A stretch of DNA of 64,000 nucleotides from positions 7,626,001 through 7,690,000 of the forward strand of contig NZ_CP108488.1 in the NCBI RefSeq assembly GCF_035987325.1. The letters run 5' to 3'. Source of the stretch: Streptomyces sp. NBC_01244. Its GTDB lineage: Bacteria > Actinomycetota > Actinomycetes > Streptomycetales > Streptomycetaceae. Position 1 is the first letter of the stretch; each line of letters opens with the position of its first letter. The notes beneath the pieces are model-generated. The model was not told where the DNA came from. It saw only the letters and a list, made by a program, of their open reading frames with translations, and ran no database searches. Made by a program: the position numbers and the translations under genes. Below are positions 16,532-25,177 of the stretch, in pieces.

Positions 16532-17413
16532 ATGAGCACAGCTGTCAACCTGGGCGAGTTCCTCCGAGGCCGCCGCTCCCTCCTGCACCTCGAAGACGTT
16601 GCACTGCCGGACTTCGGAGGCCGGCGCCGGGTCGCGGGCCTGCGCCGCGAGGAGATCGCACAGCTCGCCGGAGTGAGCGTCGACTACTACACCCGGATGG
16701 AACAGGGCCGCGTACCCAACCCCTCGGGCGCGGTACTCGACGCCCTCGCCCGCGCCCTGCGGCTGGACGCTGATGCCGCCCGGCACTTGCACCGCCTCGC
16801 CCGACCGCAGTCCGCCGCACGACACGTTCCCCCGCGCCAGACCCGGCCGCAACGCGTGCGCCCCATGCTCCAGCGGCTGCTGGACGATCTGGTGGACATG
16901 CCGGCGATGGTGATGGGCCGACGCATGGACATACTGGCCTGGAATGCGGCAGCAGCCGCCCTCTTCGGCGACTACGCGGATCTGGACCGAGCCGAGCGCA
17001 ACATCGCCCGGATCACCTTCCTCGACGAGACGACCCGCGAGCTGTACGCGGACTGGACCTCCTGCGCCCGCGAGAACGTGGCCTACCTCCACCTGGCCGC
17101 AGGACGGCACCCCGAGGACCCCCATTTGGCGAGCTTGATCGGCGAACTGTCGATGAAGAGCGAGGACTTCCGCCGCTGGTGGGCCGAGCACCCGGTGCAG
17201 GACAAGACCTCGGGCACCAAGCGATTCCACCATCCGGTGGTCGGCGATCTGGAACTCGCCTACGAGACCCTGCGCCCGACGGACGACCCGGACCAGGCCT
17301 TGATCACGTACGCCGCCGAACCGGGCAGCCCCTCGCACGACGCCCTGCGGATGCTGCTGGCCTGGGCCACCAAGGCCCCTTCTCCCATCCCGGCCGACGA
17401 CCGCACGCGCTGA
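16532..17413 (+). CDS. XRE-family regulator with MmyB-like ligand domain
   Basis: 293 residues: N-terminal helix-turn-helix (about 30-85; LRREEIAQLAGVSVDYYTRM, QGRVPNPS) followed by the MmyB-like PAS-type domain found in Streptomyces SDR-linked repressors (RMDILAWNAAAAALFGDY). Relatives usually sit beside and control an oxidoreductase such as the SDR upstream, although here both genes lie on the same strand with a hairpin between them. Confidence 0.88.
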   Translation: MSTAVNLGEFLRGRRSLLHLEDVALPDFGGRRRVAGLRREEIAQLAGVSVDYYTRMEQGRVPNPSGAVLDALARALRLDADAARHLHRLARPQSAARHVPPRQTRPQRVRPMLQRLLDDLVDMPAMVMGRRMDILAWNAAAAALFGDYADLDRAERNIARITFLDETTRELYADWTSCARENVAYLHLAAGRHPEDPHLASLIGELSMKSEDFRRWWAEHPVQDKTSGTKRFHHPVVGDLELAYETLRPTDDPDQALITYAAEPGSPSHDALRMLLAWATKAPSPIPADDRTR

Positions 17414-17435
17414 CCAAGACGCCCTCGGGACCGCG

Positions 17436-18721
17436 TCAACGGCGTGCTCGACCCTGGCCCGGCAGCAGCCGGATGGCGAGTACGGATCCGTCGGCCTGCA
17501 CGGACACGGGACCACCCCACTTCTCGTCCCAGGCGAGTAGGGGCCAAGTGCGGCGGGTCGCGTGCACGATGGCGCGGTACTCCTCGACGCACCCTTCGGA
17601 GAGAAGCCCGAAGAGCCGCGCATCCACGCCGGAGAACGCCTCGACCCGGGGGCCGTTCAACCGGAAGACGTGGTCGGTGCCGGCGTACGTGGTTCCGAGG
17701 AGTTCGTGGCTGATGTCCTGGACGCTGGTGCTGGCGGCATGCTCGAAGCCGTCGAAGCGCTTGCTGCCCTGCCGGTCGGTCAGGTGACGGCGGTGGCTTT
17801 GCCGGAGCCGGTGAAGGCCATGAGGCCGGCCACCGCGGTGTGACCGAGAGTCTCCTGGAACCAGGTGTAGTACTTGGGCGTGACCTGGCAGCCGGGTACG
17901 GGCGCGGGTATCAGGTCGCCCTTGGGAGGCGGCTGGATGCCCGGTATGACGTTCTCCTGTGCGGGCCCGGAACCCAGATTCGCTTCCGATTCCCCGGAAG
18001 CGCCGGCCAGCCAGGCGCCTCGGCCCGGAGCCTGGAGCGTATGGACGGTCACGGTGCCGTCCGTCGGCAACTCCGTGCTGAACAGCAGGCTCGGGGTTTC
18101 GTTCCAACCACCGATATGCACCGCCTCGGCATGGACTGAGGCCGATGCCAACTGGCCCGCCGAAGTAGCGGCGTTGCCGTGGTTGCCCTTGCACGCGATG
18201 GGCATGACCAGGGACGGCTCACCGGGTCGCCAGACCTCGGCGAAGTACTGAGGACGGTAGCGGTACTTGACCTTCTGGCCCTTCTCCTTGCTGGTGAGCG
18301 CCCACCCCGCGCGCAGTACGGTGTCCGCGGGCAGGATCGTCACGGAATGCTCGGCCAACCCCCGCCCCGCACCCCTGCCCGACAGCGCTGTCGCCCTGCC
18401 CAGCGTATGAAGGACGTCCCACAGGGTGACTTCCATCTGGCGGCTGATTTCCGTCCGCGGGATCGCCGCGAGGCGCGGCTTGCGCCGAAGGAGTTCGTCC
18501 CCGTTCTCCTCCCTCACCTTGTCATCCGCAGCTATGACCTTTTCCACCTTCCCGACCAGCTCATCACTGGAGCGGACGGAGACGTTCGACGACTCGACGA
18601 GATCCAGAAGTACCTTCTTGGCAGGCTTCAACGCTTCCCCCAACAGCTCGTACCAGCGCTCCGGACGCCGTGAAGGTACGGGCGAGGTGGGCGGAGCACG
18701 CAAGTGCGCAGGGGCGCGCAC
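17436..18721 (-). pseudogene. Unknown protein, split by a frameshift near 17785
   Basis: One frame (17780-18721) reads a soluble protein with motifs such as WELLGEALKP-like WYELLGEALKP, IACKGNHGN and TWFQETLGHTAVAG and stops just after GSGKATAVT. The neighbouring frame continues at once with LTDRQGSKRFDGF down to 17436. The two halves read as one protein of about 420 residues interrupted by a single-base indel. N-terminal start uncertain. I do not recognise the family. Alternatives: recent inactivation, a sequencing error, or programmed frameshifting. It converges on the XRE gene with 22 nt between stops. Confidence 0.5.
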
Positions 18722-18857
18722 CCGGGCTCAGGGCCCGGCATCGCTTTCGGGCAGATTCCGGCCTGTCGGGCTGCTCCGTTCGGCGGGCGGGGTCCGTAGG
18801 GGAGAGGGACCATGTGAAGAACCGACGTTGAGGACCCAGAGTCATGAGGAGTCCGCC

Positions 18858-19421
18858 ATGCCGGCACCGGCACAGGAACCGCAGACCGATCTTGACGCCC
18901 GTTACAGCTCCCCCGACGCCACCGCCACGCCCTGGGCGGAAGCCGTCTCGCGCCTGGAGGAGGCCGAGATCTTCTGGCTGACGACCGTCCGTCCCGATGG
19001 CCGCCCCCATGTCACCCCGCTGCTGGCGGTGTGGACGGATGGCGCGCTCCACTTCACCACCGGCGAGCGGGAGCGCAAGCGGCTCAACCTCGCCGCCAAC
19101 CCGAACGTCGTCCTCACCACCGGCACCAACGCCTACGCCGACGGCTGTGACCTGGTGGTCGAGGGCGCGGCGGTCCGGGTCACCGACGAGGAGCGGCTGG
19201 TCGGGCTGGCGGCGGCCTGGGAGGCGAAGTACGGCCCGGAATGGCACTTCGAGGTGCGGGACGGGGCCTTCAGCACCGCTACGACGACGGCGGCCCCGCC
19301 ACCGACGGAGGAGACCGAGGACGCGGGCCGTGCCGTCGTCTTCGAGGTGGTGCCCCGTACCGCCTTCGGATTCGGCAGAGGCGAGAGCTTCAGTCAGACG
19401 CGCTGGCACTTCGCCCGCTGA
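18858..19421 (+). CDS. Pyridoxamine 5'-phosphate oxidase-like flavin/F420-binding protein
   Basis: 188 residues with the split-barrel pattern of the PNPOx superfamily (EIFWLTTVRPDGRPHVTPLLAVWTDG-type N-terminal strands, of which WLTTVRPDGRPHVTP is diagnostic, then LHFTTGERERKRLNL and NPNVVLTTG). Many actinobacterial members bind FMN or F420 and reduce small molecules; the substrate cannot be read. GAGGAG ribosome site 8 nt before the ATG at 18858. Confidence 0.85.
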   Translation: MPAPAQEPQTDLDARYSSPDATATPWAEAVSRLEEAEIFWLTTVRPDGRPHVTPLLAVWTDGALHFTTGERERKRLNLAANPNVVLTTGTNAYADGCDLVVEGAAVRVTDEERLVGLAAAWEAKYGPEWHFEVRDGAFSTATTTAAPPPTEETEDAGRAVVFEVVPRTAFGFGRGESFSQTRWHFAR

Positions 19422-19455
19422 GAGACCTACGCCCTCGGACCCCGAAGCCGCCGGA

Positions 19456-19878
19456 TCAGCTCTGCTGTTCGCTGACGTTGACCATCCACGTGATGCCGAA
19501 CTTGTCCGTGCACATGCCGAAGACGTCGCCCCACATCTGCTTCTCCAGGGGGACGGCCACCGTGCCGCCGTCGGACAGCTTGCTCCAGTAGCCCCGCAGC
19601 TCGTCCATGTCGTCACCGCTCAGGCTCACCGCGATGTTGTTGCCGGGCTTGTGTTCCGTCCCGGGCGGATTGTCGGCGCCCATCAGGGTGAATCCGCTGG
19701 TGGTCTCGAGCATGCCGTGCATGATCTTGTCGGAGTATCCGGGGGGTGCCTCGGAGCCGAATCCGCCGTAGGTGTGAACGGCCAGCTCGCCGCCGAACAC
19801 CTCCTTGTAGAACTCCATGGCTTGCTTCGCTTCGCCGGCGAAGCTGATGTACGGGTTCAGGCGAGAAGCCACGTTCAC
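19456..19878 (-). CDS. VOC-family protein, PhnB/glyoxalase-like
   Basis: 140 residues with the PhnB-type vicinal-oxygen-chelate pattern: NPYISFAGEAKQAMEFYKEV at the N-terminus and GDVFGMCTDKFGITWMVN at the C-terminus. Function of this subgroup is mostly unassigned. Convergent with the PNPOx-like gene. Confidence 0.88.
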   Translation of the reverse strand: MNVASRLNPYISFAGEAKQAMEFYKEVFGGELAVHTYGGFGSEAPPGYSDKIMHGMLETTSGFTLMGADNPPGTEHKPGNNIAVSLSGDDMDELRGYWSKLSDGGTVAVPLEKQMWGDVFGMCTDKFGITWMVNVSEQQS

Positions 19879-20547
19879 TCCCTTTGAGGCGAATGGTCAG
19901 TGCGGGCAGCCTACGTGCGCCGCGTGCGCACGGAGGCTTCCCCCCGCCCGTCCGCCCACCTCGTGTCGCAGACCCGTAGGGCCTGCCCACGACCTCGTGC
20001 AACCGGCGGACTTCGCCGCAGAACAGCAGCCGGCCTTGCTCGTCGGTGATGACCAGGGCCACGTGTGTCACGCCGTGCCGTAGACGGACCAGGGCGACAA
20101 GGAGCCGGTCGACGAAGACGAACTTGCACTTCGCGCCCGCACCGACAGCCCGCCGGCGCGGCCGGTCGAGCAGCTCGGCGTCTCTGCGGGCCTCCCGGCC
20201 CCAACTCCGCTAACAGCTCTGCGATCACGGACGCCACGCCGACATGCGCGAGGTCGTCGGGCACTGGTGACGATCGACTGGTCGGGCCGGCCCTCGGCCC
20301 TCGTCGGCCCTCCGCCCCAGCCATTCGTTCAGCTGTATGGGCAACACCACGAATTCCGCGCAGAGTTGGTCATGGATCTCGTCCGGGAAATTCGCACCAG
20401 CCGGCCTGGAGGGGAAGCAACTCCCTACTTGCATAGGTCCTTTGATCTGGGTTGCTCATTTGTCGCGTGCGACCGGTATGCACCTTTAGCGGTAGGCAAC
20501 CGGCCGGGCCGGGCGCGGATGTCCGCTGTGTCGGAATTTTGCTCGAT
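19879..20547. other. Non-coding interval between VOC gene and RiPP promoter
   Basis: About 670 bp. Apart from the transposase relic I see no convincing gene; a plus-strand ORF (20267-20551) and a minus-strand ORF (20225-20434) have no recognisable motif. From about 20400 the composition turns markedly AT-richer, which fits an acquired segment starting here. Confidence 0.5.
19960..20190 (-). pseudogene. Degraded transposase N-terminus (IS5-like)
   Basis: On the minus strand a fragment reads LLDRPRRRAVGAGAKCKFVF, then VDRLLVALVRLRHGVTHVAL and a degenerate GEVRRL segment. This matches the N-terminal helix-turn-helix pattern of IS5-like Streptomyces transposases (FVDRLLATLVHLRHGxTH...EVRPLL). 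The DDE catalytic part is missing and the frame is broken on both sides. It marks the upstream edge of the putative RiPP island. Confidence 0.45.
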
Positions 20548-20604
20548 TTGACAATGGAGCAAACTACAAAGCTATTGACAATCTCGCTCCAAGGTGAAGA
20601 TCAT
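20548..20604 (+). promoter_or_regulatory. Putative tandem promoter and inverted-repeat operator for the RiPP operon
   Basis: Two TTGACA hexamers lie 27 bp apart (20548-20553 and 20575-20580). The second is followed after 18 nt by GATCAT (20599-20604), a fair -10. An inverted repeat TGGAGC (20555-20560) / GCTCCA (20586-20591) brackets the second -35 box and could be an operator. The region is unusually AT-rich for this genome. A start near 20611 would give a leader of about 38 nt. Confidence 0.5.
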
Positions 20605-20648
20605 CAGACGTCCCCAGACGGGGGCTCTCTCAAATGAAGGAGTTCTTC

Positions 20649-20774
20649 ATGGCTGTTAACGAGACTGTCGAGGCTGTCCGCGAGATCCTCGTGGAGGACA
20701 TTGTCGAGGCCGAGGTTTTCGCTCTGGACCTGGCCGAGTTCCAGCCTGTCGCCGGCATGAAGCAGCTTGGCTGA
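20649..20774 (+). CDS. Candidate RiPP precursor peptide (41 aa)
   Basis: Short gene with an AAGGAG site at 20637-20642, 6 nt before the ATG, among the best ribosome sites in the window. The product is strongly acidic: the first ~31 residues (MAVNETVEAVREILVEDIVE then AEVFALDLAEF) form an amphipathic leader-like stretch with an FALDLAEF segment resembling leader recognition motifs. The last ten residues are QPVAGMKQLG. There is no Cys; the only Thr is residue 6 and there is no Ser, so azole or lanthionine formation in the C-terminal part is impossible. It is followed by a hairpin and then three SagB-like genes. An in-frame ATG at 20634 exists but would overlap the ribosome site. Precursor role is inferred from size, leader character and neighbours. 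Confidence 0.72.
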   Translation: MAVNETVEAVREILVEDIVEAEVFALDLAEFQPVAGMKQLG

Positions 20775-20889
20775 TACGCCGACAGCGTTAACTGTCAGAC
20801 TTCCCGATGAAAATCGGAAAGTCGGGCGACCGCTCGCGTCTGCTTCTCAACTCACGCTGTTGATGCTCGCGAACGGATTGGTAGTTCCT

Positions 20890-20930
20890 AAGTGGTGGGC
20901 CCAGGCTCCAGCCGGGCCCACCACTTGTTT
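20890..20930 (+). terminator. Hairpin between precursor and modification genes (partial terminator)
   Basis: Perfect 13-bp stem AAGTGGTGGGCCC / GGGCCCACCACTT (20890-20902 and 20914-20926) with an 11-nt loop, followed by GTTTC. Its position, 116 nt after the peptide stop and 43 nt before the first enzyme, is that of the read-through terminators that keep RiPP precursor mRNA in excess over enzyme mRNA. Confidence 0.7.
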
Positions 20931-20972
20931 CACGGGAAGCGTGCGGATTCGGACTCTACGACAGGAGGCAAA

Positions 20973-22061
20973 GTGAAAGTGCGTCGCGCTCTGGACCTGC
21001 AGTTCCAGGCTATCGGGGATAAGTTGCAGTTCCATAGCCCACGCGAAGGCGTCCTGTACGACGGCAGTGCACTGCGAGACTCCCGGCTCGTAGATTTCCT
21101 GGTAAGCCTGTCTGGGTGGGAGCCCGAGGACGAGGTCGTCGGCCGGTTGGCCGGCATCGTCGAGATCTCCGAACCTGCTGCCCGTACGGAGGTGAAGCGG
21201 CTGGTCAAGGGAGGGGTCCTGGTCTCCGACGAGGATCCCGAGCAGGTGGACACCTTCGATGCCACACCGCTTTGGTCCTCGCATGGCTGGCAAGAAGCCT
21301 TCACGTACCAGGTGCTTTCGGATTCGATCAAGCGGGTCGACTATCGAAGTCGCGACGGTGCGCAGGCCGATATTGCGATCATGCATCAGTATCTTGCGGA
21401 AGAATCGCAGCCGGCCATCCACAAGGCCCCGATGTCAAACTCGACAGTCACCCTGCCGGAGCCCTGTAAGACTCTTAACGTCACGCTTCACGAGGTATTG
21501 TCCAGAACCGGCATCCCCGACCAGCCGAGCGCTCCGATGAGCATGCAGGACCTCTCCACTTTCCTGTACTTCTCATTCGGTCAGATCGGACTGAAGAAGA
21601 CGCCGGCCTTGGGCGATCAAGTGCGGAAGGTCAGTCCGTCGGGCGGAGCTCGCCATCCCACTGAGGCGTATCTCATTATTCTCGACGCCGAGCATCTCGC
21701 CGCAGGTGTATATCACTACGGCGTGCGGGATCATGTCCTGGAATTCATTACGAGCGACGTCGACCAGGACTGGGTCGCCCGTAATATCGCCGGAAAGCCT
21801 GAGTGGATGAGGATTTCTCCTACGATGGCCATCGTTCTCACCAGTCGCGTGGAGCGGAGCATGTACCGGTATCGGGAGAACTATTCGTACCGACCGATCC
21901 ATCATGATGTGGGTCACATTCTGGAGACTGCTTCTCTCGCCGCCAGGGCGCTCGGTCACAAATTCTTCCGCGGATTCTCGGTGGCCGATCGCGAAGTCAG
22001 TGAGAAGCTCGGAAACCCGAGGCTGACGGAGCCCACCATGGCCTTCATGCTTCTGGCCTGA
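20973..22061 (+). CDS. SagB/nitroreductase-like protein 1 of the RiPP operon
   Basis: About 362 residues. The N-terminal third (to ~135) looks like a winged-helix peptide-binding domain (DSRLVDFLVSLSGW ... LVKGGVLVSDED). The rest is a SagB/ThcOx-type FMN oxidoreductase: VSPSGGARHPTEAYLII is the PSGG phosphate-side motif, AAGVYHYGVRDHVLEF the next strand pair, and SMYRYRENYSYRPIHHDVGH the C-terminal helix motif. The usual RRSxR motif at the domain start is degenerate (LSRTGIPDQPS). GTG at 20973, 4 nt after AGGAGG; a GTG at 20979 with better spacing is equally possible. SagB homologs dehydrogenate azolines in TOMM pathways, but no YcaO partner is seen here. Confidence 0.82.
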   Translation: MKVRRALDLQFQAIGDKLQFHSPREGVLYDGSALRDSRLVDFLVSLSGWEPEDEVVGRLAGIVEISEPAARTEVKRLVKGGVLVSDEDPEQVDTFDATPLWSSHGWQEAFTYQVLSDSIKRVDYRSRDGAQADIAIMHQYLAEESQPAIHKAPMSNSTVTLPEPCKTLNVTLHEVLSRTGIPDQPSAPMSMQDLSTFLYFSFGQIGLKKTPALGDQVRKVSPSGGARHPTEAYLIILDAEHLAAGVYHYGVRDHVLEFITSDVDQDWVARNIAGKPEWMRISPTMAIVLTSRVERSMYRYRENYSYRPIHHDVGHILETASLAARALGHKFFRGFSVADREVSEKLGNPRLTEPTMAFMLLA

Positions 22062-22074
22062 GAGGAATCGGATC

Positions 22075-23145
22075 GTGACTTATCTCCTGAATGAATTTAT
22101 GCGGATCCGTCTCGAGGACCCTCTGCAATGCGACCTGCTCCTCGAGGGCAAGACGTACGGGCTGCCAGACGTCCGGTGCCTTCCCGTCCTCGCCTCGGTG
22201 AGCGAACCGACCAGCAGAGAAGAGCTGGTCGCCAGGTTTCGGAAAGCCCTGGGAGCCGATGAGCGGAGCATCGAACATCTGGTGACTCGCATGATCGACA
22301 CTCGGATCTTCCGGCCGTCGGACAGCGAGCACGAGCTCATGCCGCAAGTCGGTGTGTGGCAGAAGTACGGCTGGACCGATGCCTTGGTCTATCACCTCAT
22401 GGCAGACCGTCAGATCTACTCGGACGTCGTGGGATCACCTGCGCCCGCCGACAGCGAGGAGGTCCTCCGTGCCCGGATTGCGGAACGTCGCCCGCCGGCC
22501 TTCTGGAAGACTCTGGACGTTCCCTACCAGCCGCTGCCGGCACCGGCCGAGCCGGCGGACCGCGACTTGGCGGACGTCCTGCTGTCGCGTCGCAGCCACC
22601 GCCCCTGGACCAAGCAGAGGATGACAGCGGCACAGCTCAGCCGCGTACTGACGGACGTCAACGTTCCTCTCGTCACTCAGCGGCGTGCAGCGGAGGCAAA
22701 TTTCGAGAAGACTCCCTCCGCGCTCATGCACAACAGCTTCGGCGACGTGGAAACCAGCGTCATTGTTTATGACGTCGAAGGCCTCGAGCCCGGCATCTAC
22801 CACTACGATCCCGATGGTCACGGCCTCGGGCTCATCCGGAGTGGTGACCTGAGGGATGAGGTGCAGACCGCTTTCGTTGGTCAGTCGCGGGCGAGTTCGG
22901 GCTCGTGCTCCCTCCTTCTCTCAGTTGTCTGGGAGCGTCACCTGTATCGCTATGTGAACAACCCGCACGGATATCGGTCAATGATGGAGTGCCTGGGCCA
23001 GTTCGCACAGCGCTACTTGCTTGCCTGGACTTCCCTGGGCTTCGAGACGTTTCCCACGCCTGCCCACTACGCCGCTCTTACCGACAGCCTCATAGGTACG
23101 AAGCGATTCGAGGAGACCGGGATCTACCTCCTCACCGCGGGGTAG
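22075..23145 (+). CDS. SagB/nitroreductase-like protein 2 of the RiPP operon
   Basis: 356 residues, same two-part layout: N-terminal winged-helix-like segment (PVLASVSEPTSREELVARF ... RMIDTRIFRPSD), then a nitroreductase-like domain. This copy keeps the FMN-contacting LLSRRSHRPWTKQRM motif that copy 1 has lost, but lacks the PSGG motif; EPGIYHYDPDGHGLGLI and the RHLYRYVNNPHGYRSMMECLGQ-type helix (RHLYRYVNN) are present. The complementary losses suggest copies 1 and 2 act together. GTG start 13 nt after gene 1, with AGAGGA upstream. Confidence 0.82.
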   Translation: MTYLLNEFMRIRLEDPLQCDLLLEGKTYGLPDVRCLPVLASVSEPTSREELVARFRKALGADERSIEHLVTRMIDTRIFRPSDSEHELMPQVGVWQKYGWTDALVYHLMADRQIYSDVVGSPAPADSEEVLRARIAERRPPAFWKTLDVPYQPLPAPAEPADRDLADVLLSRRSHRPWTKQRMTAAQLSRVLTDVNVPLVTQRRAAEANFEKTPSALMHNSFGDVETSVIVYDVEGLEPGIYHYDPDGHGLGLIRSGDLRDEVQTAFVGQSRASSGSCSLLLSVVWERHLYRYVNNPHGYRSMMECLGQFAQRYLLAWTSLGFETFPTPAHYAALTDSLIGTKRFEETGIYLLTAG

Positions 23146-23152
23146 GCGGCCC

Positions 23153-24163
23153 ATGAGCGAGATCGAAGCGGTCGCCGACGTGTGGCAGCTGTCCCCCACC
23201 TTGTCCCTGGTACGGGTGGGAGACGAGTGGCTCATGGACGACCCCGCCAGAGGCGGCCAGCGCATGCTGAACACATTTCCCGAATGGCTTGGGCGGGCGC
23301 TGACCGGGCTGGCCTCAACGGGAACGGTGACGCCCGAGTTTGCCGCTGACCTCCTCAGAGGCGCCGGTGTGCCGGCGGAGCACCTCGACTTCTGCCTGCG
23401 TTCCTTGGTGGAAGGAGGCGTTCTCGTCGACCCTGGCTTCTGTCCCCCCGAGCGGGATGCCGGCAGCCTGCGGGATCGGCAGTGGGCCATGATCTCGCCG
23501 CCGGCGGACTACCGGGACTCCGGGACGAGGGATGCCGACATGAAGCTGATGTACAGCTATGCCGCCGAGGCCGAACCGCCCGCGTCATCCACGCCGGCGC
23601 CGGCGGCATGGGCAAGGATTCTCCTTCCTCGCCGCGGTCCGGATGCCGAAGCAGGCTTCCTTGGTGAACTCGGCCGGCTGCTGTATCTGACTCATGGCGT
23701 GCAGTCGGAGATGGACTTCGGCCCGCTGCCGCGGAGCCGTCGGACAACACCGTCCTTCGGGGCGTCGCACCCATTCGACATCTCGGTGAGCACCTCGCGA
23801 CTATCCGGGAAGCGGACAACCTACTACTACCAAGCGAGCGAGCACAGCCTGGTCGCTCTGCCGACGTTGGTCTGCGACCCGGACACCGGCGACGCGCCGG
23901 AGCCGTCCGCCGGCGGCGACTTCGATCTGTCGATCCACCTGGCGATCGAGCGCGCCCACTGGAGGTACCGCACCAGCCAGGTCTATCCCACGGTCCTACT
24001 GGACCTGGGCCACCTGACCGAGACGCTCCACCAGGTCTGCGAGAGCATGGGCGTTGGCCTCACAGTGACCGCGGGCCGTATGGAGCCTGCACTGTCGAAG
24101 GACGATCAGGCGCTGGGCCCCAGGCTCCGCAAGTACCGCGTCCAGCTGCGAACACGAGGTTGA
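23153..24163 (+). CDS. SagB/nitroreductase-like protein 3 of the RiPP operon
   Basis: 336 residues, the most diverged of the three. The N-terminal region looks PqqD/RRE-like (FAADLLRGAGVPAEHLDFCL, SLVEGGVLVDPG). The oxidoreductase-like part has LPRRG, TPSFGASHPFDISV (cf. PSGGxxHP), a degenerate YYYQASEHSLVAL strand pair and ERAHWRYRTSQVYPTVLLDL with GHLTET. FMN binding is uncertain. It starts 7 nt after gene 2 and ends 9 nt before the ABC transporter, so co-transcription is almost certain. Confidence 0.75.
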   Translation: MSEIEAVADVWQLSPTLSLVRVGDEWLMDDPARGGQRMLNTFPEWLGRALTGLASTGTVTPEFAADLLRGAGVPAEHLDFCLRSLVEGGVLVDPGFCPPERDAGSLRDRQWAMISPPADYRDSGTRDADMKLMYSYAAEAEPPASSTPAPAAWARILLPRRGPDAEAGFLGELGRLLYLTHGVQSEMDFGPLPRSRRTTPSFGASHPFDISVSTSRLSGKRTTYYYQASEHSLVALPTLVCDPDTGDAPEPSAGGDFDLSIHLAIERAHWRYRTSQVYPTVLLDLGHLTETLHQVCESMGVGLTVTAGRMEPALSKDDQALGPRLRKYRVQLRTRG

Positions 24164-24172
24164 TGATCGGTC

Positions 24173-25177
24173 ATGTCTGCCATATCCATTCAGAATCTAC
24201 ATCGGCGCTTCGACTCCAGGAAGGGCCGCTTCCTCGGTAGGACTCACGAGGAAGTCCTCGCCCTTCGGGGTATCGACCTGGAGATCGAGCGGGGCAGTCT
24301 CTTCGGACTGCTCGGCCCGAACGGAGCCGGAAAGACCACGACTGTCAGGATCCTCACCACGCTGCTCATGCCCAGCAGCGGGGCGGTGCGCATCCACGGC
24401 ATCGACGTAGCGGCCGACCCGCACAGCGTTCGGGCCCACATCGGCTACGCCTTCGGTGGCGAGAAGGGCTTCTACGACCGGCTCAGCGCCCGGGACAACC
24501 TGCTCTTCTTCGCAGACCTGTACGAGATCCCCGTGCGCGAGCAGTCCCGGCGTGTCGCCGAACTGCTCGAGCTCGTCGATCTCACCGACCGTCGAACGGA
24601 CCGGGTGGAGACCTATTCACGCGGGATGAAGCAAAGACTCCACATAGCCCGCAGCCTCCTCCACGACCCCAGCGTCGTCTTCCTCGACGAGCCAACCAAT
24701 GGACTCGACCCCGTCGCTGCCCGGAACATCAGGTCGGTGGTGCTGCAGCTCCGGGAGACGGGGAAGACCGTTCTGCTGACGACGCATTACATGTTCGAGG
24801 CGGAGGAGCTCTGCGACCGTCTCGCCGTGATCAACCATGGCCAGATCGTCGTGCAAGGCACTGCCAGGGAACTGGCCACGGCGGCGGAGTCCGGGATCGT
24901 GGTGCGGGTCGAGACCCGAGGTCTGAACTCCTCACTCTGTGAGGGCCTGACTCGGCATCCATCCATCATCGACGCTTCACTTGAGCCCCTCGGTGACCGG
25001 GAGTTGCTGACGGTCCGGACGTCCCTCGCCGCCCCGGAAGAAGCCGAAGCGATCGTGAAGAAGGGGCTCGAAAGCGCCGGAGCACCAACGCTGCTTCACC
25101 TGTCGCTGCGGGAGCCGACCCTGGAAGACACCTACGTCACTCTTGTCAGCCAGGGCAGTACGGGAGCAACCGAGTGA
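24173..25177 (+). CDS. ABC transporter ATP-binding protein (ABC-2 type exporter)
   Basis: 334 residues. Walker A GPNGAGKTT, signature YSRGMKQR, Walker B VVFLDEPT, and H-loop TTHYMFEAEELCDR. The Q-loop region reads GYAFGGEKGFY, as in the drug/bacteriocin-export subgroup of ABC-2 ATPases. It pairs with the two permeases that follow and probably exports the mature peptide or confers immunity. The stop overlaps the first permease start (GTGA). Confidence 0.93.
   Translation: MSAISIQNLHRRFDSRKGRFLGRTHEEVLALRGIDLEIERGSLFGLLGPNGAGKTTTVRILTTLLMPSSGAVRIHGIDVAADPHSVRAHIGYAFGGEKGFYDRLSARDNLLFFADLYEIPVREQSRRVAELLELVDLTDRRTDRVETYSRGMKQRLHIARSLLHDPSVVFLDEPTNGLDPVAARNIRSVVLQLRETGKTVLLTTHYMFEAEELCDRLAVINHGQIVVQGTARELATAAESGIVVRVETRGLNSSLCEGLTRHPSIIDASLEPLGDRELLTVRTSLAAPEEAEAIVKKGLESAGAPTLLHLSLREPTLEDTYVTLVSQGSTGATE

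Noticed and set aside
20634..20774. Longer precursor starting at ATG 20634
   Set aside because: This start would put the strong AAGGAG inside the coding region; the ATG at 20649 has ideal spacing.
20767..20976. Possible second peptide gene (TTG start overlapping the precursor stop)
   Set aside because: It would have to encode the terminator-like hairpin and lacks a ribosome site of its own.
20649..24163. Classification as a TOMM, thiopeptide or lanthipeptide cluster
   Set aside because: No YcaO or dehydratase gene in the window and no Cys/Ser/Thr in the C-terminal part of the peptide.
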